DNA of 64,000 bases from Chloroflexota bacterium (GCA_902812455.1 CADDZH010000009.1:1-64000), one strand, 5' to 3'; counted from the first letter of the stretch, positions 24,705 through 33,082 are shown. Numbers and translations are program-made. The notes: generated by a model from the letters alone, not told the origin.

Positions 24705-25376
24705 ATGGCAACCTATTCAAATCAAGGTCCGTCTATCCTGCCCCAGGGAGCACCCCGTTCTCTGAGCGAGGAGATCAAGGAGCTACCCAGGCAGTACCTC
24801 GATGTGCTGACCAAACCGGGCGTCGCCACCTTTGCTGCCGAGATAGGCAAAGCAAGCTGGCGTATGGTCTGGATACAACTCCTTGGCTGGGGAGTCATCT
24901 CCATGATCCTGGGGTGGATAGCACACGCGATCTTCGCGGGCATCAGCTATCGCTTTGCCGGCTCATTAAGCCCCGAGGTGATGCAGCAACTCTCGGCAAG
25001 TAGCAACTCCTATGGAGGGATCATCGGCGTCCCGCTGGGGTTCTTCATCTGGATGGGGCTGGTCTACCTGCTCTCGAAAGCCTTCCATGGGCAGGGCACC
25101 TTCCTGGCCCAGAGCTACACCAGCCTGCTGTTTCAAGCCCCGTTGGGCGTGATTAGCGGCATCCTCGGCCTGGTCCCGTACTTTGGGCTGATCAGCTTTG
25201 CTGTGTTCATCTACGGGATTGTGCTGCAGGTGTTCGCGATCATGGCTGTCCACCGGCTGAGCGGGGGCAAAGCGACCGCAGTCATCTTCTTGCCCGCAGC
25301 GATCATCACGCTACTGGTGATCGTGCTGGTGATCGCCTTCCTCAGCGTGCTGGTAGGCGTGTTCCTGACCCGGTAA
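24705..25376 (+). CDS. Yip1-domain membrane protein
   Basis: A 223-residue integral membrane protein with about five hydrophobic segments, among them MVWIQLLGWGVISMILGWIAHAI, VPLGFFIWMGLVYLLSKAF and a long C-terminal AVIFLPAAIITLLVIVLVIAFLSVLVGVF. The pattern GTFLAQSYTSLLFQAPLGVISGILGLVP...IYGIVLQVFAIMAVHRLSGGKA is that of the Yip1 family in bacteria. Function in bacteria is undefined. The start has AAAGGAG. It lies 17 bp after the previous gene and is followed by a hairpin. Confidence 0.72.
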   Translation: MATYSNQGPSILPQGAPRSLSEEIKELPRQYLDVLTKPGVATFAAEIGKASWRMVWIQLLGWGVISMILGWIAHAIFAGISYRFAGSLSPEVMQQLSASSNSYGGIIGVPLGFFIWMGLVYLLSKAFHGQGTFLAQSYTSLLFQAPLGVISGILGLVPYFGLISFAVFIYGIVLQVFAIMAVHRLSGGKATAVIFLPAAIITLLVIVLVIAFLSVLVGVFLTR

Positions 25377-25402
25377 GCATAGAAGGGAACGTGCCTTAGC
25401 AC

Positions 25403-25434
25403 GGCACACGCTCGCCGCTGAGTGAGCGTGTGCC
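25403..25434 (+). terminator. Inverted repeat after Yip1 gene
   Basis: GGCACACGCTC pairs perfectly with GAGCGTGTGCC across a 10-nt loop. There is no T-tract. Confidence 0.45.
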
Positions 25435-25468
25435 AACTCTCACCACCTTCGAAGAAAGGAGAAAGATT

Positions 25469-26848
25469 ATGTCGAATATCATGAAACCGCCAGCGCCGGA
25501 GAAGAATGCCGCACTCGCCCCGGAAGCCGCATCAGGTAAGCGTACAGGCCCTCGGTTCAGGTTCTCGCGGCGCTGGGTGTGGAGGGGTCTGGGCCTCCTC
25601 GCCCTGGTAGCCGTCGTGGCCCTGGCCGCCTTTGGGCCGTTCCCGTGGCAACTCCTCGGCCAGGGGACATTGCTGCTTTCCGTGGTTGTCGTCGTACTGC
25701 TCGCCCTGGTCGTGCTGCTCATTACCCTCGGCGTTGCGGCCATCACTCGCAGGCGCACGCGCATCTTGCCCTGGCTGGGGAGGCTCTTGCGCCTGTCCTT
25801 CGTCCTGGGGATCTTGTTGGTAGGCGTGGGCGGTGCCGTCGTCGGCTCCCAGTGGCATGCCTCGACGCCCCCGATTCTGGGCGCCAATGGCCAACCGCTC
25901 CCCGGCAGTATTGCCACCATGGAGCAGGTCACCCTCAATGGCAGCCAGCAGTGGATCACCATACGTGGCACGAATGCCCATCATCCGGTGCTGCTCTGGC
26001 TCAACGGTGGTCCCGGTGGGGGCGGCTTCCCCTGGACGACCACGGCGCTTGGACCGTTGGAGCAGCAGTTTGTGGTCGTGAACTGGGACCAGCCCAACAC
26101 AGGGAAGTCCTATGGCGATGTGCCGGCTGCTTCGCTCACCCCGCAGCGCTATGTCTCAGATGCCTATGCCCTGACCCAACTGCTGCGCACGCGCTTCCAC
26201 CAGGACAAAATCTACGTGATGGGAGAATCGTGGGGCACTATTCTGGGCATCATGCTGGTGCAGCAGCATCCCGAACTGTTCTACGCCTACATTGGCAGTG
26301 GGCAGATGGTCAACACCACCGAGAACGACGTGATGGGCTACCAGTTCGCGCTCAAGTATGCCGCCCAGCAGGGCGACACCGCCACGGTGAACACGCTACG
26401 CAGCAACGGGCCACCACCCTACGCCGGGGACGGGATGATCTGGAAGTATGTGGCATATATGAACGTGCTGCAAAGCTATATGGGTTCGGCGGACTACAGA
26501 CTGGGCGTCCTGCTCCTGCCCCAGTTTGCCCCCGAATACGGCATGTTGGATAAGGTGAACTACGTGCGCGGCCTCATCGAGACGTTCACCATCCTGTACC
26601 CGCAACTGAAAGACCTCGATTTCACCACGCAAGCAAGCAGGTTGCAGGTGCCGGTGTACTTCTTTGAGGGGCGCAAGGACGTGAACGCCATGACGTCGCT
26701 GGTCGAACGCTATTACAGTGTCTTGCAATCACCGCACAAGGAACTGATCTGGTCGAACTCCGGGCATGGGATAAGTGGGGCTGATCCCAACCAGCTCATG
26801 GATGTGCTCGTGAACCACGTGCTCAAGCAGACCTGGCCTGGACGATGA
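25469..26848 (+). CDS. Membrane-anchored alpha/beta hydrolase (proline iminopeptidase-like)
   Basis: A 459-residue protein. Residues ~30-125 hold three hydrophobic segments, then a hydrolase domain of the proline iminopeptidase type: oxyanion motif LNGGPGGGGFPW, NWDQPNTGKSYGD, nucleophile elbow GESWGT, and C-terminal GRKDVNAM and NSGHGIS supplying Asp and His. The triad is complete. Substrate is unknown; a peptide or ester is likely, acting outside the membrane. ATG 25469 follows GAAAGGAG and begins MSNIMKPP, as in the gene at 24181. Confidence 0.82.
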   Translation: MSNIMKPPAPEKNAALAPEAASGKRTGPRFRFSRRWVWRGLGLLALVAVVALAAFGPFPWQLLGQGTLLLSVVVVVLLALVVLLITLGVAAITRRRTRILPWLGRLLRLSFVLGILLVGVGGAVVGSQWHASTPPILGANGQPLPGSIATMEQVTLNGSQQWITIRGTNAHHPVLLWLNGGPGGGGFPWTTTALGPLEQQFVVVNWDQPNTGKSYGDVPAASLTPQRYVSDAYALTQLLRTRFHQDKIYVMGESWGTILGIMLVQQHPELFYAYIGSGQMVNTTENDVMGYQFALKYAAQQGDTATVNTLRSNGPPPYAGDGMIWKYVAYMNVLQSYMGSADYRLGVLLLPQFAPEYGMLDKVNYVRGLIETFTILYPQLKDLDFTTQASRLQVPVYFFEGRKDVNAMTSLVERYYSVLQSPHKELIWSNSGHGISGADPNQLMDVLVNHVLKQTWPGR

Positions 26849-26889
26849 GGGTATCGCGGACCCTCACACCTGACCCGATGAGCCTGCCC

Positions 26890-26927
26890 CTCTCTGGATT
26901 GCACCTCCCTCGGTGCAATCCAGAGAG
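26890..26927 (+). terminator. Perfect 16-bp inverted repeat after hydrolase gene
   Basis: A 16-nt arm at 26890-26905 (CTCTCTGGATTGCACC) is perfectly complementary to 26912-26927, with loop TCCCTC. It is the strongest hairpin in the window. No T-tract follows. Confidence 0.6.
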
Positions 26928-27023
26928 ATGACAAAGACTGTGGCTTCTTTAAAGGGAGTGCATAAAATTATCCATCTGCTAGCAAGGTTTCTATCCGGTT
27001 AACTGGCAAGGAGGAATATACAG

Positions 27024-27440
27024 ATGAAACTGGCGAAGATCGCAAGAATGCTCCTGGGGTTATTATATGTGGGGGGCGGGATATTCAATCTTACCGTCAC
27101 CACGAGCCTGATCCGGCGGAACCCCTTACTCTACAGCAAATGGGTGGCTAACCCGCTTGTGCCTTTCTACAAGCCCTTTTTTGCAGAGATCGTCACCCCC
27201 AACGCTCTCCTTCTAACCGTGCTTGTCGCTCTGTACGAACTCCTCATTGGAGGGCTTATCTGGAGTTCAGGGCGCGCTGTCAAAATTGGCTTGCTTGGTG
27301 GCATACTCTTCAATATTCTAATCGCACCCATGTGGAGTGGGCAAGCCGTCTTCAACCTCATCCTCGCGGCATTACATGTCCCGCTCTTCAAATATAACTT
27401 TCCCCCCTTGTTTGCCCATAAATGGGGGATGAAATCGTGA
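27024..27440 (+). CDS. DoxX-like small membrane protein
   Basis: A 138-residue protein with about four transmembrane helices (ARMLLGLLYVGGGIFNL; LLLTVLVALYELLIGGLIW; KIGLLGGILFNILIAPMW; VFNLILAALHVPLF). Spacing and the small polar loops resemble the DoxX/DUF family of membrane proteins, but no diagnostic residue is present. A good ribosome site (AAGGAGGAA) precedes the ATG. The stop overlaps the first half-site of promoter 6. Function unknown. Confidence 0.6.
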   Translation: MKLAKIARMLLGLLYVGGGIFNLTVTTSLIRRNPLLYSKWVANPLVPFYKPFFAEIVTPNALLLTVLVALYELLIGGLIWSSGRAVKIGLLGGILFNILIAPMWSGQAVFNLILAALHVPLFKYNFPPLFAHKWGMKS

Positions 27441-27500
27441 CGGATTTGTGCTTGTGAAGGCTTCAAATGTGCTCTCTCTGTGAGGTTCATGCCATACACT
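27436..27500 (+). promoter_or_regulatory. TGTGA-box promoter 6
   Basis: Half-sites start at 27436 (CGTGA), 27447 (TGTGC), 27468 (TGTGC) and 27479 (TGTGA): 11-21-11. The -10 TACACT at 27495-27500 follows by 11 nt. The half-sites are degenerate but the geometry is exact. Confidence 0.7.
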
Positions 27501-27610
27501 CCATAGTAGAGATGCTCGCACCATGAAGTGATGAGTGCGAAGCATTCAAAGTGAAAGCTGTCAGCGAAACATTTCAAGCTCTCTTCTACAGAGAAGAAAG
27601 GAGAAAACCG

Positions 27611-28042
27611 ATGTGGCGCTTTGTGATTGGAGTCCTACTGATCGTTCACGGGCTGATTGTAGGAGCGCAGTCTTTCGGTAATTTTGGAGGCAGTCCAGGC
27701 GGGGGTATCAATAACCCTTCCTGGCTGAGTTGGTGGTCGGCCAACCTTGGTCAATCCTGGCTGCTCACTAGTCTGGGCATCGAGAAGGGTCTTGCCTTCT
27801 GGTTGGTGGGACTGCTGTGGCTGGTGGCGATGATCTTTCTAGTGGCCGCGGGGTTTGGGGTGATGGGAGTGCTCATTCCACATACGTGGTGGCCGGCGCT
27901 GGCAGTGGCAGGGGCGGCGATTTCGCTCTGCTTGCTGTTGCTGTTCTTCCATCCCTTTTTTGCGCTGGGCACGCTTGTCGATATGGGTGTGCTCATAGCG
28001 CTCCTGTGGGCCGATTTCCCATCAAAAGTACTCGTGAGCTAG
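27611..28042 (+). CDS. Four-helix membrane protein of unknown function
   Basis: A 143-residue protein with about four hydrophobic segments (FVIGVLLIVHGLIVG; LAFWLVGLLWLVAMIFLVAAGFGVMG; WWPALAVAGAAISLCLLLLFF; TLVDMGVLIALLWADF) and a Gly/Asn/Trp-rich loop after the first. ATG 27611 has GAAAGGAG upstream; the longer in-frame version starts inside the leader. It has its own TGTGA-box promoter 6 about 110 bp upstream. The tail of a broken hydrolase gene follows at once. Confidence 0.6.
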   Translation: MWRFVIGVLLIVHGLIVGAQSFGNFGGSPGGGINNPSWLSWWSANLGQSWLLTSLGIEKGLAFWLVGLLWLVAMIFLVAAGFGVMGVLIPHTWWPALAVAGAAISLCLLLLFFHPFFALGTLVDMGVLIALLWADFPSKVLVS

Positions 28043-28044
28043 CG

Positions 28045-28146
28045 CCTGCATTTGAACCGAACAAAGTCGTGGATGTGCTGGTCAATCATATGTTGGCACA
28101 GACCTCCCACAAGATGGGCCTCATGGAGGTCCGGAAAGGAGCATAA
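28045..28146 (+). pseudogene. C-terminal remnant of a second alpha/beta hydrolase
   Basis: Frame codons from 28045 read FEPNKVVDVLVNHMLAQT, matching the end of the hydrolase at 25469 (ADPNQLMDVLVNHVLKQT). The stop TAA is at 28144-28146, one base before the ATG of the next gene, so the remnant carries that gene's ribosome site (GAAAGGAG). The rest of the hydrolase is missing; the preceding membrane protein gene abuts it by 2 bp. Confidence 0.7.
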
Positions 28147-28147
28147 G

Positions 28148-28972
28148 ATGATAAATATTAAAGACGAACAAACAACAAAGACAACGATTCCCGAGGAACC
28201 CATCCCCAGCGGGAGGATCACCTCCCCTCCTGACTATCAGGTTCAAGATGAGACCGATTACCCAGACTGGGAGGGGTACCAGGAGACGTATGACAGGCAG
28301 ACGGTTACTGTGCGCTCCGCCATCTTCGGCGGGCTGGCCGGTGGGATCTTCTTCTTTGGGCTGGCGGCGGCCATCCTCTCAGGCCAGTTCTGGCCGGTGT
28401 TCCTGCTGGCTCTGGCCATGACCTCGCTGGTAGGCTCGCTCAGCAGTGCCAAAGTCCAGGCCATTTATGCAGGCTTCCAGGGCTGTGTGTTCTTCCTGGG
28501 CCTGGCCGCTCTGGCTTATACCGGCTGGTGGTGGCCCGGCATCCTGGTCGTGCTGGGCATCGCGGCCATTCTGGGCATCGGGAGCGGGGTTCTGGCACTC
28601 TGGCCCGTTACGAGGCCGGGCATGACCGTTGATCAGTACTACACAGCCTTGAGAGACCACGACTATGCCCGGGCCTACCGATTCCTGGACGCGAGCCTTG
28701 CTGGTTCGCTCACTCAAGGACAGTTTACCAGGATGGCTCAGGAACAGGATATGGTGCAGGGCACCGTGAGCAAATACAGCATCGCCCCTGACCTGGAAGT
28801 CACGACCGCGCCGCTTCCGGGAGAACCATTCCCGGAGATACACTTCACGGGCAATCCGGCAGAGCATGTCATCGTGACCGTGAGGCGCACGCACGCGCCC
28901 TCCTACATGGTACATCTTATAGTCCGGCATGTAGGGCGGGGATGGAAAATTAGCGCCTTTGACCGCATCTAA
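28148..28972 (+). CDS. Membrane protein with NTF2-like C-terminal domain (paralog of 24181 gene)
   Basis: A 274-residue protein. A polar N-terminus (~58 residues, acidic and Pro-rich) is followed by about four transmembrane helices (residues ~60-160), then a domain starting TVDQYYTALRDHDYARAYRFLDASL and ending GWKISAFDRI. That domain is homologous to the outer domain of the gene at 24181 (SDQYYTALRNQDYAGAYSFL). AAAGGAG lies in the hydrolase remnant directly upstream. Function unknown. Confidence 0.7.
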   Translation: MINIKDEQTTKTTIPEEPIPSGRITSPPDYQVQDETDYPDWEGYQETYDRQTVTVRSAIFGGLAGGIFFFGLAAAILSGQFWPVFLLALAMTSLVGSLSSAKVQAIYAGFQGCVFFLGLAALAYTGWWWPGILVVLGIAAILGIGSGVLALWPVTRPGMTVDQYYTALRDHDYARAYRFLDASLAGSLTQGQFTRMAQEQDMVQGTVSKYSIAPDLEVTTAPLPGEPFPEIHFTGNPAEHVIVTVRRTHAPSYMVHLIVRHVGRGWKISAFDRI

Positions 28973-29031
28973 GGAAAAAGAGGGTGGTATGGCCTCTTCT
29001 TCATTTTGAAGAATGCGGTTGGAAGCGCAGT

Positions 29032-29060
29032 GCGGGAATCGCCATGATCGCGATTCCCGC
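29032..29060 (+). terminator. Inverted repeat before the ferritin-VIT gene
   Basis: GCGGGAATCG pairs with CGATTCCCGC over a 9-nt loop. There is no T-tract. Confidence 0.45.
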
Positions 29061-29102
29061 GTGAACACGCCAGCGTCAATCGCAGAGGAGAGAAGCGAGG
29101 AA

Positions 29103-30236
29103 ATGACAACACCGATGAAAACCGACAGTGAGCGCTATCAAGCTAATTTGCATGCTGAGCAAGAAGGCGCTACACTCTATGAATTACTCGCGCAAAAAGA
29201 ACGCAATGCGCACCTGGCCGAACTCTATCGCTGGATGGCGGAGGTGGAGCGGCGGCATGCCTCTGTGTGGGCGGATTACCTGCGCCAGGCTGGCCAGCCA
29301 GTGCCCGCCTACACTCCTGGCTGGCGCATACGCGCCCTTGCCTGGCTGGCCCAGCGCTTCGGGGTCAGCGCGGTCCTCCCCATGATTTCCAGCATGGAAC
29401 GCAAGGCCCTCAGTACCTACGCTACCCAGCCAGAAACGCAAGCCGCAGGCATGGCACAGGATGAGCGCTCGCATGCCCGCATCTTTCGCTCCCTAGAAAC
29501 GACCATGCGCGGCGGTCTTGCCGGTCCCCTGCTGGCTCAATTCGAGGGGCGTCACCGCGCTACCGGCGGCAATGCCTTGCGCGCAGCCGTGCTGGGAGCC
29601 AGCGATGGCCTCACCACCAACCTGAGCCTGGTGATGGGCGTAGCCGGAGCCAACCTGCCTGGGCACACGATCCTGTTCACCGGTCTGGCCGGCATGCTGG
29701 CGGGAGCGCTTTCAATGGCCATCGGCGAGTGACTCTCGGTGCAGAGTACCCGCGAACTCTATGCCCGCCAGATTGAGGTCGAACGCCAGGAACTGGCCGA
29801 GGTTCCCGAGGAGGAGCAGGAGGAATTGTCTCTCATCTATCAGGCCAAGGGCATTGAACAGGAGACTGCCAGGCGGCTAGCTCAACGTATGGTAGGGCAG
29901 GACGCAACGGCGCTCGATACGCTTTCCCGTGAAGAACTGGGCATCAACCCGGATGAATTGGGAGGCTCGGCGTGGGAAGCCTCGATCACGTCGTTTCTGC
30001 TCTTCTCGATAGGGGCCATTGTCCCTGTGCTCCCCTTTGCCTTTGGCAGTGGCCTCGTCGTTGTGCTGATCAGCCTGTTCCTCAGCATCCTTGGCTTATT
30101 CGTCGTAGGAGTCGGTATTAGCCTGACCACGGGTACATCACTGCTCAAGGCAGGAGGTCGTCAGGTCCTTCTGGGCCTATTGGCAGCGGCTATCACGTTT
30201 AGCCTGGGATCGCTGGTTGGAGGCCGCCTGGGCTAG
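29103..30236 (+). pseudogene. MbfA-like ferritin-VIT1 fusion with in-frame TGA at a conserved Trp
   Basis: The frame reads 209 residues, a TGA at 29730-29732, then 167 more, with no frame change. Residues 1-130 are a rubrerythrin/ferritin-like domain (AEQEGATLY, EVERRHASVW, DERSHARIF). Residues ~155-377 are a VIT1/CCC1 iron or manganese transporter (GASDGLTTNLSLVMGV, GALSMAIGE-stop-LSVQSTRELY, and three C-terminal helices). The family has GEWLSVQ at the stop, so the TGA replaces a Trp codon (TGG). The arrangement matches MbfA, a membrane-bound ferritin that exports iron. Pseudogene, readthrough and sequencing error are all possible. A restart at GTG 29739 would give only the second half. Confidence 0.72.
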
Positions 30237-30279
30237 CTGAGGAAACTGCTGTCGAGCCATTCCGGCATTGAGAACCTCC

Positions 30280-30344
30280 TGTGATGGCACTGTGAGAGTG
30301 CAGCCCACGTTAGTGATGGCTTTGTGAGACCCCTGCTGTACACT
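30280..30344 (+). promoter_or_regulatory. TGTGA-box promoter 7
   Basis: Half-sites begin at 30280, 30291, 30312 (AGTGA) and 30323, spacing 11-21-11. A -10 TACACT at 30339-30344 follows by 11 nt. It leads the small genes at 30429 and 30705. Confidence 0.84.
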
Positions 30345-30428
30345 TTCTATAGGACAAAGGATTGAGGCTTTGCGCAGGGAAGCGCAAGCGCTTTGGTTCG
30401 ATTGTTACCAGAAAGTGAGCAAACAACG

Positions 30429-30653
30429 ATGAAAACTTGCTTATGGAGTGCCCTTGAGGAATCACCTCTCGCACAAGCGAACACATACTGGTATGGTGAC
30501 ATTAAGGTACAGAAATGCGGAAATGACGATTACTTTCTCACATTGGCCCATGGAGAGCTGTCTAAACGAGGGTCATGGAAAGATACTATCAAGAACCTTG
30601 AGGACCTTAACGTCTCCGCAAACCGGACAATGTGGGAAGACATAAAGGAATGA
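30429..30653 (+). CDS. Small hypothetical protein, box-controlled
   Basis: A 74-residue soluble protein (MKTCLWSALEESPLAQ...) rich in Trp, Tyr and Asp, with two Cys (4 and 30). No family is recognised. ATG 30429 is favoured over an upstream GTG-type start by position relative to promoter 7, though the ribosome site is weak. It is followed 51 bp later by another unknown small gene, so the two are likely one transcript. Confidence 0.55.
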   Translation: MKTCLWSALEESPLAQANTYWYGDIKVQKCGNDDYFLTLAHGELSKRGSWKDTIKNLEDLNVSANRTMWEDIKE

Positions 30654-30704
30654 GAGGACAACAAGACTTTAGAGAGGTGAATGTGATAGAACAGGAGCTA
30701 AGAC

Positions 30705-31040
30705 ATGGTAGCCAGGAGATCAAAAGAGATTACAGAGGAGCAGCTTGCGCGTTGCAAGCGGCATGTTTCCAGGAACGGAAATGTGTTCTACACGGTGCGC
30801 TCGGAAAGCGATCCAACTGTTGTGCATATCGTGTGCCAGTACCGCAACACAAACGCCTGGTTCGACAATTGTCGGGCCGGAATCAACGGCATGAGCTGCA
30901 ATCATAAGCGATGGGCTATAGAAGCCGAGCGACGCTACCGGGAACAAGAAGGCCTGGACCGCCACGACGGTCGAGCTATCGCCTATAACGGATGGGGTGC
31001 GTATCAGCGTAAACCCCTCGCATGGCTGAAAATTGCATGA
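30705..31040 (+). CDS. Small hypothetical protein with Cys/His cluster
   Basis: A 111-residue basic protein. The middle part (HIVCQYRNTNAWFDNCRAGINGMSCNHKRW) carries C-x11-C-x8-C-x-H, which recalls a SWIM-like zinc finger, a domain that binds DNA or protein. The identity is weak. The ATG follows AGGAGCTAAGAC. It is probably cotranscribed with the gene at 30429 under promoter 7 and is followed 119 bp later by a membrane protein. Confidence 0.55.
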   Translation: MVARRSKEITEEQLARCKRHVSRNGNVFYTVRSESDPTVVHIVCQYRNTNAWFDNCRAGINGMSCNHKRWAIEAERRYREQEGLDRHDGRAIAYNGWGAYQRKPLAWLKIA

Positions 31041-31159
31041 AAAGGGGCTAGTCGATGACAACCATCCATCATTCTCAGCCGCAGGAGGTCTAATAATTAT
31101 GCCTTCTTGCTGGATGGTTAAGATAAAGCATGCACCAGAGGTGCAAAAGGAGGTTTCGG

Positions 31160-31891
31160 ATGTCAATTACCTTGTGGAGCCAGGTGATCTGGTTTTGTGC
31201 TCTGGCTCTTGGATCGTTTCTGGTGTCATGGGTCTTCACTGATCTGCTCCGCGTCAAACAGGCAGTCTACATAGCGGTCTTTGCAGTCGTCAGCGGAGCA
31301 TTCTTGTATGGATACCTTCAGTGGAGCAACATTGACTGGGGGATCTTCATAAGCCAGCAGTGGCTTTGGGGGCTGCTTGTCGCAGTTGGAGTCGGTCTTG
31401 TAGCAATTGCGGGGTGTGCCTGGCTCGTGCGCTGGCAATCGCTTGCTCTGCTTCCATTGCGACCGCGAGGAATGCGGCTCGCCAGCATGCTCCTGGTCAG
31501 TGGTGTGGTGAATGGAGTAGCAGAAGCGCTCATGCTCTCGGTGCTGCCGGTGCTCATGGTCTGGCAGGCGGTCTCGCCTCTCGCCTGGTTCCACCAGTGG
31601 CCCGGTAACGCCCTCACCTTCGGGATCGCGCTCATAGCCAGTCTCATTATCATAACCACTCACCATCTTGGCTTTCGTGAACTGCGTAGCCATCTCATCA
31701 TCTTCGTGATCCTGGGCAACGCTGCCTTCACGCTGGCCTATCTGCTGACCATAAACCCTCTGGCAGCAGTCGTTGCTCATATCATGATGCATATCGGAGC
31801 TGAGTTTCAGGGAATCGAGACGCCGATCCACCAGCAAAAGAGGGTTCCCGTGACAGCGAGCGGAGTGCTAGTACACTCACGCCGTGTCTAA
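31160..31891 (+). CDS. Multi-pass membrane protein, possibly CPBP-like
   Basis: A 243-residue protein with about seven hydrophobic segments. Near the centre, NGVAEALMLSVLPVLM could be a degenerate version of the CPBP glutamate motif, and late AHIMMHIG might hold a His; the canonical EExxxR is absent, so protease activity is doubtful. AAAAGGAGG immediately precedes ATG 31160. It may be cotranscribed with the two small genes upstream. Confidence 0.55.
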   Translation: MSITLWSQVIWFCALALGSFLVSWVFTDLLRVKQAVYIAVFAVVSGAFLYGYLQWSNIDWGIFISQQWLWGLLVAVGVGLVAIAGCAWLVRWQSLALLPLRPRGMRLASMLLVSGVVNGVAEALMLSVLPVLMVWQAVSPLAWFHQWPGNALTFGIALIASLIIITTHHLGFRELRSHLIIFVILGNAAFTLAYLLTINPLAAVVAHIMMHIGAEFQGIETPIHQQKRVPVTASGVLVHSRRV

Positions 31892-31962
31892 ACGAGGAAA
31901 AATCTTTCATTCATCCTGAAATATTCCCATCACTCCTTGTCTGCCGTCACCTTTCTCTACGC

Positions 31963-32027
31963 TGTGAGCGAAATGTGAGAGGAAGACATGTTGCCGTGAT
32001 TGTTTTGTGATTTCAGGGGGGTATCCT
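31963..32027 (+). promoter_or_regulatory. TGTGA-box promoter 8 (acu operon)
   Basis: Half-sites begin at 31963, 31974, 31995 (CGTGA) and 32006: 11-21-11. The -10 TATCCT at 32022-32027 follows by 11 nt. Confidence 0.84.
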
Positions 32028-32101
32028 TTTCTCTAATGAGAGAGTTATTTTGCAAAGCATTATTCGACCACCGGGTCTGTTCGCCCGGAGAGGAGGGTCC
32101 C

Positions 32102-32302
32102 ATGTACCAGATGGATCATGAAGAAGCCCTTGTCATGCTGCGTAGGCTAGGGTTTTCTGCGCAAGAAATCGATCGGTTAAGCAGACTTCGTAGCAGGTTC
32201 GCTGGAAAACAGGAGATGGATCAAGCACCCCTCGATCTCCGGCGCCTGCAGTTTGTCCGTTGGCTGGTCGAGACCGGTAAACTGACAGATCAGCTCATCT
32301 GA
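32102..32302 (+). CDS. Small hypothetical protein at head of acu operon
   Basis: A 66-residue soluble, charged and helical protein (MYQMDHEEALVMLRRLGFSAQEI...). It resembles no family I know. GAGAGGAGG lies upstream of the ATG, and the next gene (acuB-like) starts 18 bp after its stop, so it is the first cistron of the operon driven by promoter 8. The leucine and arginine pattern suggests a short helical bundle, perhaps a partner or regulator of the CBS protein; this is speculation. Confidence 0.6.
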   Translation: MYQMDHEEALVMLRRLGFSAQEIDRLSRLRSRFAGKQEMDQAPLDLRRLQFVRWLVETGKLTDQLI

Positions 32303-32320
32303 ATCAAGAAGGAGGGAACA

Positions 32321-33082
32321 ATGATTGTCAGCGAAATCATGACCACCAAACTCATCACGGTGAAGACCGATGACACATTGAGCCATGCGGCCAATCTGTT
32401 GCGCCAATACCAGTTTCACCATCTGCCGGTTGTGCGAGCGATCTATGCAAAGGAAACACCTCCCTGGGGACGGAGTAGTGCCACAGCCAGGCTCTTGCTC
32501 CAGGGCCTGTTGACATCCCAGGATATCGATCTGGCCATGGCCCTGGATGAGCAAAGCATGGCTGGCGATATGCTCCATCAACCCTGGCAAGAACGGCGAG
32601 TTGCAGACGTCATGCATCCTGCCCCCATTTGTGTGACCCCAACGACTTCAGTCGCAGCAGCGGCCCAGCTCCTGGTCGAGCGCGGCCTAAACTGCTTACC
32701 TGTGGCCGTCAACGAAGAGACCGATCAAGAAGAGCAGCGTCTTGAAGAGGCAACACGACCTCTCCTCGTTGGCTTGCTGACACGCAGTGATCTGCTCATG
32801 GCCCTCGCCCGCTCTCTGGGAGCTTTTGAGCCCGGAACGGACATGATTCTCACGTTAAACGGAGGCGATCTCAGGCCGTTAGCACAGGCGCTCCTGCTGG
32901 CATCCGAACTGCATATCCCGGTGCGCAGTGTGCTGGCTGTCCCACTGGAAGGAGGCGCCCCCCGTGTGGCAACGCTGCGCCTGGGCACCATTCATCCCAC
33001 ACCCATGTACCTGCGTTTGCAGGAAGCACAGATTCACTATCTCGTGGGCGAACCCATGTTGGAAGGAAAAAACGATGTCTAA
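32321..33082 (+). CDS. acuB: AcuB-like CBS-domain protein
   Basis: A 253-residue protein with two CBS modules (roughly residues 1-95 and 95-165) and a C-terminal ACT-like region (about 175-245). The start MIVSEIMTTKLITVKTDDTL and FHHLPVV match the AcuB N-terminus. Family members bind adenosine ligands and sense energy state; AcuB lies with AcuA and AcuC in Bacillus. Here the stop overlaps the AcuC-AcuA fusion start by 8 bp, giving strong translational coupling. A ribosome site AAGGAGGG precedes it. Confidence 0.82.
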   Translation: MIVSEIMTTKLITVKTDDTLSHAANLLRQYQFHHLPVVRAIYAKETPPWGRSSATARLLLQGLLTSQDIDLAMALDEQSMAGDMLHQPWQERRVADVMHPAPICVTPTTSVAAAAQLLVERGLNCLPVAVNEETDQEEQRLEEATRPLLVGLLTRSDLLMALARSLGAFEPGTDMILTLNGGDLRPLAQALLLASELHIPVRSVLAVPLEGGAPRVATLRLGTIHPTPMYLRLQEAQIHYLVGEPMLEGKNDV

